64,000 nt of DNA. Origin: an uncultured Oscillospiraceae bacterium. GTDB lineage: Bacteria > Bacillota > Clostridia > Oscillospirales > Ruminococcaceae. Where the stretch lies: NCBI GenBank assembly GCA_949743955.1, contig CATJVQ010000047.1, positions 1 through 64,000 of the forward strand. The letters are read 5' to 3'. This document shows positions 59,062 to 64,000 of this stretch, one piece after another (position 1 is the stretch's first letter; each line of letters opens with the position of its first letter). The position numbers were made by a program, and so were the translations under genes. Below the pieces are notes generated by a model. That model had not been told where the DNA came from, did not search any database, and saw nothing but the letters and a program-made list of their open reading frames with translations.

Positions 59062-60855
59062 GTGGATCTGTTTGTACTGATTGCGATGGCGGGCGGGCTC
59101 GCCATGTTCCTGTATGGCATGCACCTGCTGGGTGCGGGGTTGGAGAAGCTCTCCGGCGGGCGGTTGGCGCACACGCTGGAGAAGCTCACAAGCAGCACGC
59201 TCTCCGCTGTCCTGATGGGGGCGCTGGTGACAGCGGCAGTACAGTCCTCATCGGCCACAACGGTGGTTGTCGTGGGTCTGGTCAACGCGCGCGTATTAAA
59301 GCTGCGGCAGGCCATCGGCGTCATCATGGGGGCGAACATCGGCACCACTGTGACAGCGCACATCCTGCGCCTAGCCGGGGTGGAGAGCTCCAATCTGCTG
59401 TTGCGCTTCCTGACTCCCTCTACGCTGGCCCCTCTTTTCACCATTATCGGCGTGGTGCTCCTGCTCGCCGCCAAACGCACTGTCCATAAGGAGATAGGGC
59501 AGATCCTCATCGGCTTCGGGATCCTCTTTACCGGCATGCTCACGATGTCCGATTCTGTCGCCCCGCTCGCGGACATGCCTGCGTTCAGCGCGCTCTTTAC
59601 TGCGTTCCAGAATCCGCTGCTCGGCGTGCTTGTGGGCGCCGCTGTCACGGCCATCATCCAGTCCTCGTCCGCCTCTGTCGGTATCCTGCAGGCCCTCTCG
59701 GGGACGGGGGCCATCACTTGGGCTGCCGCCTTTCCCATCATCATGGGGCAGAATATCGGCACCACGATTACCCCCATCCTCGCCTCCATTGGGGCGAGCA
59801 AAAACGCCAAGCGCAGCGCGCTTGTCCACCTGACGTTTAACCTTCTGGGGACACTCCTATTCCTTGCCGGGACCTACACGGTTCAGTATACCATAGGGTT
59901 TCCGTTTTGGGGAGATCCTATCACGATGAGCGGCATCGCCAATTTCCACACGATCTTCAACGTGATGATTACACTTGTCTTCCTGCCGCTGACGGGGCTC
60001 CTCGAACACTTGGTGTGCCGGCTGGTGCCCGAGACGGAACCGGGAACTGCCGCATCCCCCGAAGACGCTGCCCTCGCCGGGCTCGACGACCGCCTGCTTG
60101 TCTCGCCGGGCCTCGCTGTCGACTACGCGCACAGGGCAACGGTGCACATGGGGCGCCTGGCGCTCGAAAACTTCACCCGTTCTATGGCGCAGTTCGACCG
60201 TTTCGATCCGAAGGTGGAGGAGCGACTGCGGGAGACGGAGGATGTCATCGACCGGCTCGAGAGCCGGCTGGGCGCGTATCTGCTCAAGCTCTCCGGGCAT
60301 GAGATGACAAAGACGGAATCCCAGCGCATCAACGAACTCTTACAGGTGATCAGCGAATTCGAGCGCGTGGGCGATTACTCGATGAACAACGCCCAGTGTG
60401 CGATGCAGATGGAGGAGGAGAACGCGCATCTCTCCTCCGATGCGCTCGAGGAGCTGCACGTCATGGGGCAGGCGTGTACAGAAATTATCGAGCTGGCGAT
60501 CCGTGCGTTCGAGGCGGAGGATCCGTCGGCCGCACAGCGTATCGAGCCGCTTGAGGAGGTCATCGACGCCATCCGGGAGACACTCGGGGAGCGGCATGTG
60601 CTGCGCCTGCGGGAGGGGCACTGCTCGGTTTCCACCGGCATCCTGTTTGTCGAAACGCTCGGCGCGCTCGAGCGTGTGGCCGATCACTGCTCAAACGTCG
60701 GCGTACACGTCATTACCCACCAGGGCGGGAATACGGCGCTCGATCGTCACGGATACCTCAAGGAGGTCCACCGCGGCGCATCGCAGGCATACACCGGGCT
60801 GTACCAGCAGTATGGGCAGAAGTATTATTCCCGCATCGAAGGGGACGCAAAATAG
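59062..60855 (+). CDS. Na/Pi cotransporter with PhoU-like tail
   Basis: 597 residues from GTG 59062 (GGGAGG 7 bases upstream). The two inverted NptA-type repeats both carry the QSSSA signature: AVQSSSATTVVVVGLV and IIQSSSASVGILQAL, with GANIGTTVTA and GQNIGTTITP behind them. About nine membrane helices end near residue 315. Residues about 345-590 form a PhoU-like helical domain (RVGDYSMNNA and RVADHCSNVG). It takes up phosphate with Na+. No other Pho gene is adjacent. Confidence 0.95.
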   Translation: MDLFVLIAMAGGLAMFLYGMHLLGAGLEKLSGGRLAHTLEKLTSSTLSAVLMGALVTAAVQSSSATTVVVVGLVNARVLKLRQAIGVIMGANIGTTVTAHILRLAGVESSNLLLRFLTPSTLAPLFTIIGVVLLLAAKRTVHKEIGQILIGFGILFTGMLTMSDSVAPLADMPAFSALFTAFQNPLLGVLVGAAVTAIIQSSSASVGILQALSGTGAITWAAAFPIIMGQNIGTTITPILASIGASKNAKRSALVHLTFNLLGTLLFLAGTYTVQYTIGFPFWGDPITMSGIANFHTIFNVMITLVFLPLTGLLEHLVCRLVPETEPGTAASPEDAALAGLDDRLLVSPGLAVDYAHRATVHMGRLALENFTRSMAQFDRFDPKVEERLRETEDVIDRLESRLGAYLLKLSGHEMTKTESQRINELLQVISEFERVGDYSMNNAQCAMQMEEENAHLSSDALEELHVMGQACTEIIELAIRAFEAEDPSAAQRIEPLEEVIDAIRETLGERHVLRLREGHCSVSTGILFVETLGALERVADHCSNVGVHVITHQGGNTALDRHGYLKEVHRGASQAYTGLYQQYGQKYYSRIEGDAK

Positions 60856-60857
60856 GA

Positions 60858-60890
60858 AAAGAGGCTCGCCATTAGGGCGGGCCTCTTTAA
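60858..60890. terminator. Terminator between convergent genes
   Basis: An 8-bp stem AAAGAGGC (60858-60865) with GCCTCTTT (60881-60888), inner CGCC/GGGCG pairing; A and T runs on both sides. Confidence 0.8.
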
Positions 60891-60898
60891 AGGTGGCG

Positions 60899-61738
60899 TC
60901 AAACTTGCAGCAGTCCGGCTGCGCGCAGGGAAGCGAGCAGCTCGTTAAAGCGCGCAATAATATCGGCGGTCGATGAGGCGGCGTCCAGATCAGCAACAGC
61001 CGCGGCGGGGGTTACGGTTCCGGCAGGTCCGGCAGGTCCGGTCGGACCAACAGCGCCGGCAGCACCGGTGTCACCGGCAGGCCCGGTCGGACCAATAGGT
61101 CCCTGAGGCCCCTGTGCACCGGCAGGCCCGGTCGGGCCAACAGGCCCCTGAAGCCCCTGAGGCCCCTGCGCACCAGCAGCACCGGCGGCGCCCGCAGGCC
61201 CGGTCGGACCAATAGGTCCCTGAGGCCCCTGGGGTCCCTGTGTACCGGCAGGTCCGGTTGGGCCAACAGTCCCTGCGGCACCCGCAGCGCCGGCGGGCCC
61301 GGTCGGTCCCTGAGGCCCCTGGGGCCCCTGTGCACCGATGGGTCCGGCAGGTCCGGTGGGCCCCACGGCTCCGGTTGCGCCCTGCGGCCCCTGTGCGCCG
61401 ACAGGGCCCTGCGCACCGGCAGGCCCCTGCACGCCCTGCGGTCCCTGTGCGCCGGTGATACCCTGCTGCCCGGCAGGACCGCGTACACCCTGCGGTCCGG
61501 TGGGCCCGGTCGGCCCGGCAGGCCCTGTCGGACCGGTAGGACCATTTACGGGCCCGGTCGGGCCGGGTCCGGGCCACGGTGGCGGACACGGGTGGGGTGG
61601 CGGACACGGGTGGGGCGGCGGACACGGGCAGGGCGGCGGACATGGCGGCGGGCAGCACGGGATGCCCGCAGGCGGACAGGAAGGGCGATATTTTGCGGAA
61701 ATATCGTCGAAGTAGTGAGAATCCCGATGGATGCTCAT
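60899..61738 (-). CDS. Collagen-like triple-helix repeat protein
   Basis: 279 residues from ATG 61738 (AAGGAGG 8 bases upstream). No signal peptide. Residues 20-57 are a Cys/Pro/His stretch of CPPPHP-type words; residues about 58-235 are uninterrupted G-x-y triplets, mostly GPTGPAG and GPQGPQG. The C-terminal 40 residues ([39 protein letters not shown] in outline: an Ala-rich segment then an amphipathic helix) resemble the trimerising ends of clostridial spore-surface collagens. Given the sporulation genes, a spore coat or exosporium role is likely but inferred. Confidence 0.85.
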   Translation of the reverse strand: MSIHRDSHYFDDISAKYRPSCPPAGIPCCPPPCPPPCPCPPPHPCPPPHPCPPPWPGPGPTGPVNGPTGPTGPAGPTGPTGPQGVRGPAGQQGITGAQGPQGVQGPAGAQGPVGAQGPQGATGAVGPTGPAGPIGAQGPQGPQGPTGPAGAAGAAGTVGPTGPAGTQGPQGPQGPIGPTGPAGAAGAAGAQGPQGLQGPVGPTGPAGAQGPQGPIGPTGPAGDTGAAGAVGPTGPAGPAGTVTPAAAVADLDAASSTADIIARFNELLASLRAAGLLQV

Positions 61739-61821
61739 GGGCAAAACCTCCTTATGGATTCGAGCGGAGATCATCTGCTCTTTACAGGATATGCCGCAGG
61801 ACACCATCGGGTTCCAGGCAG

Positions 61822-61858
61822 AAAAAAGACGCCTTTCCTTTTTGGGGGGAAAGGCGTC
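61822..61858 (-). terminator. ilvE terminator
   Basis: A perfect 11-bp stem (61828-61838 with 61848-61858) with A6 on its left, giving a T6 run leftward just past the ilvE stop. Confidence 0.9.
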
Positions 61859-61872
61859 CTGAAAAACGGGTT

Positions 61873-62952
61873 TTACTGCTTCTTCGGCACTTCCACACGC
61901 CAGCCGAAGGGATCCGCTGTGCGGCCCCACTGCAGGCCAGTCAGGGAATCGTAAAGACGCTGGGAGATGGGCCCGATTTTACCCCCGCCGATGTTCATGA
62001 CGAGATCCCCGTACTTGAGCTCGCCCACGGGGGAGATGACTGCCGCTGTCCCGGTGCCGAAGGCTTCGTCGAGCTTACCGGCACGGTAGGCGTCGGCGAT
62101 TTCGTCGATGGTGATGCGGCGTTCACTCACCGGTACGCCCCAGCTCTTAAGCATCTCGATGACGCTCTTGCGCGTGATGCCGGGCAGGATGCTCCCTGTC
62201 AGCGCCGGGGTGACAGCCTCGCCGCCGATGACGAAGAACATGTTCATCGCCCCGACCTCTTCCACGTACTTGCGCTCGACACCGTCGAGCCAGAGCACCT
62301 GGGAGTAGTGCTGCTCGTTGGCCACGTCCTGGGCCTTGAGGGAGGAGGCGTAGTTGCCGCCGGTCTTGACCATGCCTGTCCCGCCGCGGACAGCCCGGAC
62401 ATACTGATCTTCAACGTAGATCTTCACCGGATCCAGCCCGGTCGGGTAGTACGGCCCGGATGGGGAGAGGATGACCATATACAGATAGCTCTCCGACGCA
62501 TGCACCCCGAGCTTCGGCTCGGTGGCGATGATGAACGGGCGGATGTAAAGCGAAGAGTCCTTCACGGCCGGGATCCAGTCCCGATCCATATCGACCAGCT
62601 GCATCAGGCTCTCGAGAAGGAGCCCTTCGTCCATTTTCGGGATGCACATGCGCTCGCAGGAGGAATTGAGCCGCTTAAAGTTCTCTTCCGGGCGGAAGAG
62701 GTAGACAGTGCCGTCGCCGCCGCGGTAGGCCTTCATGCCCTCGAAGATCTCCTGCCCATAGTGCAGGCACATTGCGGCCGGATTCATCTCGATAGGGCCG
62801 TAAGGGACGATGCGCGCGTCGTGCCAGCCCTGGCCCTCGTCGTAGTTAATGATGAGCATGTGGTCGGTAAAGATGGTGCCGAAACCGAGCTTTGTCTCGT
62901 CGGACGGTTTTTCGCGTAGCGTCTTCGCGCGCTCCACACGGATTGTTGCCAT
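61873..62952 (-). CDS. ilvE: Branched-chain amino acid aminotransferase
   Basis: 359 residues from ATG 62952. Class IV PLP aminotransferase: [44 protein letters not shown], the PLP Lys in [25 protein letters not shown] and [10 protein letters not shown], and [13 protein letters not shown]. It interconverts Ile, Leu and Val with their keto acids. The upstream hairpin at 62990 separates it from the GGGtGRT gene, though read-through is possible. Confidence 0.95.
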   Translation of the reverse strand: MATIRVERAKTLREKPSDETKLGFGTIFTDHMLIINYDEGQGWHDARIVPYGPIEMNPAAMCLHYGQEIFEGMKAYRGGDGTVYLFRPEENFKRLNSSCERMCIPKMDEGLLLESLMQLVDMDRDWIPAVKDSSLYIRPFIIATEPKLGVHASESYLYMVILSPSGPYYPTGLDPVKIYVEDQYVRAVRGGTGMVKTGGNYASSLKAQDVANEQHYSQVLWLDGVERKYVEEVGAMNMFFVIGGEAVTPALTGSILPGITRKSVIEMLKSWGVPVSERRITIDEIADAYRAGKLDEAFGTGTAAVISPVGELKYGDLVMNIGGGKIGPISQRLYDSLTGLQWGRTADPFGWRVEVPKKQ

Positions 62953-62989
62953 AGTCTTTGTCACCTTCGCGTATTTTTTATAAAGATCA

Positions 62990-63019
62990 GCGCGCACCAG
63001 CCCGTGAGCCGGTGCGCGC
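62990..63019 (-). terminator. Hairpin between GGGtGRT and ilvE genes
   Basis: A 9-bp GC stem (62990-62998 with 63011-63019); leftward it is followed by TGATCTTTATAA, a weak T-run, so termination may be partial. Confidence 0.6.
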
Positions 63020-63034
63020 GCAGAAACCAAAAAC

Positions 63035-64000
63035 TTACTTGAGCGCGGTCTCGACAGCTACCGCACACGCGACAGTCGCGCCGACCATCGGGTTATTGCC
63101 CATGCCGATGAGGCCCATCATCTCCACGTGCGCAGGCACAGAGGAGGAGCCGGCGAACTGAGCGTCGCCGTGCATGCGGCCCATCGAGTCGGTCAGGCCG
63201 TAGGAAGCCGGGCCGGCGGCCATATTGTCGGGATGCAGCGTGCGGCCCGTGCCGCCGCCGGAAGCCACGGAGAAGTACTTGACACCGTTCTCGTAGCTCC
63301 ACTTCTTATATGTGCCCGCGACCAGGTGCTGGAAGCGAGTCGGGTTCGTGGAGTTGCCGGTGATGGAAACATCGACCTTCTCCGCCTTCATGATGGCTAC
63401 GCCCTCGAGCACGTCGTTTGCGCCATAGACCTTGACCTTCGAGCGCTCGCCGTCTGAGAACGGGACAGTGCGCACGACTTTGAGCTCGCCCGTGGCGAAA
63501 TCGTAGTCGGTCTCGACATAGGTGAAGCCGTTGATGCGGGAGATGATATACGCAGCGTCCTTGCCGAGGCCGTTGAGGATGATGCGCAGGGGCTCTTTGC
63601 GGGCCTTGTCCGCGTTGCGGGCAATGCCGATAGCGCCTTCCGCGGCGGCGAAGGACTCGTGCCCGGCGAGGAAGCAGAAGCACTTGGTCTCGTCGCGCAG
63701 GAGCATCGCGCCGAGATTGCCGTGCCCGAGGCCGACACTGCGCTGCTCGGCTACGGAGCCGGGCACACAGAACGCCTGCAGCCCGATGCCGATGGCTTCG
63801 GATGCGTCGGCAGCCTTCTTGCAGTCCTTCTTAATGGCGACGGCGGTGCCCAGCGTGTATGCCCAGACAGCGTTCTCGAACGCGATGGGCTGCACGCCCT
63901 TGACAATGGCTTCCACGTCGATGCCCTTTTCCTTGCACAGGTCGCGGGCCGCCTCAAGCGACTCCAGACCATATTCCTTCAGACATGCCTCAATTTTGGG
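63035..64000 (-). CDS. GGGtGRT family protein (5' end outside window)
   Basis: At least 321 residues; the reading frame continues to the window edge ([20 protein letters not shown] and on), so the start lies beyond 64000. The internal ATG-like start at 63916 is not real. The family name motif appears as [30 protein letters not shown], and other blocks are [58 protein letters not shown] and [23 protein letters not shown]. The family is conserved in anaerobic Clostridia; its biochemical function is unknown to me. Confidence 0.88.
   Translation of the reverse strand, partial: PKIEACLKEYGLESLEAARDLCKEKGIDVEAIVKGVQPIAFENAVWAYTLGTAVAIKKDCKKAADASEAIGIGLQAFCVPGSVAEQRSVGLGHGNLGAMLLRDETKCFCFLAGHESFAAAEGAIGIARNADKARKEPLRIILNGLGKDAAYIISRINGFTYVETDYDFATGELKVVRTVPFSDGERSKVKVYGANDVLEGVAIMKAEKVDVSITGNSTNPTRFQHLVAGTYKKWSYENGVKYFSVASGGGTGRTLHPDNMAAGPASYGLTDSMGRMHGDAQFAGSSSVPAHVEMMGLIGMGNNPMVGATVACAVAVETALK

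Noticed and set aside
60960..61560. CRISPR-like or satellite repeat array
   Set aside because: The repetition is nine-base-related and encodes G-x-y collagen triplets in frame; there are no uniform repeats separated by unique spacers.

Overview
This GC-rich window reads as the chromosome of a spore-forming Firmicute of class Clostridia, probably an anaerobic gut member of the Oscillospiraceae/Ruminococcaceae type. The evidence is a complete spoIIAA-spoIIAB-sigF operon, a YpeB-type germination protein, a PdaA-type spore-cortex deacetylase, a group B-like [FeFe] hydrogenase, a PyrK/PyrD dihydroorotate dehydrogenase, a GGGtGRT-family protein, and Firmicute-style regulation (T-box, CIRCE, SOS box, QueT leader RNA). 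The genus is inference. I saw no rRNA, tRNA, insertion sequence, CRISPR array or intact prophage.

Layout. 1-4.7 kb: two secreted proteins of unknown function (one with four Cys/His repeats), ypeB, a two-gene DUF1492-like operon behind a consensus promoter carrying a LexA/SOS box, and a FecR-domain secreted protein. 4.7-9.5 kb: rqcH, then an overlapping MFS-trmK-nif3 operon. 9.5-15.6 kb: small proteins, galM, two cell-wall carboxypeptidases (M15, S11) and a MATE exporter. 15.6-19 kb: pyrK-pyrD-ruvX plus an unknown gene, and divergent queT with a probable preQ1 riboswitch. 19-26.4 kb: hydrogenase with thioredoxin-like ferredoxin, a PepV-like dipeptidase, a GH43 enzyme, two envelope proteins and a MazG-like protein. 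26.6-32.7 kb: an amidohydrolase and a Gld-type ABC export operon interrupted by a tandem ~129-bp non-coding repeat. 33.2-36.4 kb: hsp20 under a CIRCE operator, ptsH, uvrC. 36.5-42 kb: the spoIIA operon, folC, a DUF1062 protein and a CD3324-like protein. 41-45.6 kb: a two-component system followed by HtrA and an LD-carboxypeptidase, which looks like an envelope-stress unit. 45.6-50.7 kb: a truncated cupin remnant, a chemoreceptor, and trpBA behind a Trp T-box. 50.8-57.7 kb: a methyltransferase, a second two-component system whose kinase has a threefold 10-residue repeat, then pncB-obg-mrnC-yitT. 57.9-64 kb: PdaA-like deacetylase, Na/Pi cotransporter, collagen-like protein, ilvE, and a GGGtGRT protein cut by the window edge.

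Most of the window is housekeeping. The parts most worth a second look are the SOS-controlled DUF1492-like operon, the tandem hairpin repeat inside the ABC operon, the three-arm mutually exclusive hairpin ahead of spoIIAA, the possible structured RNA after the DUF4340 gene, and the kinase repeat. I found no convincing wholly new multi-gene system.
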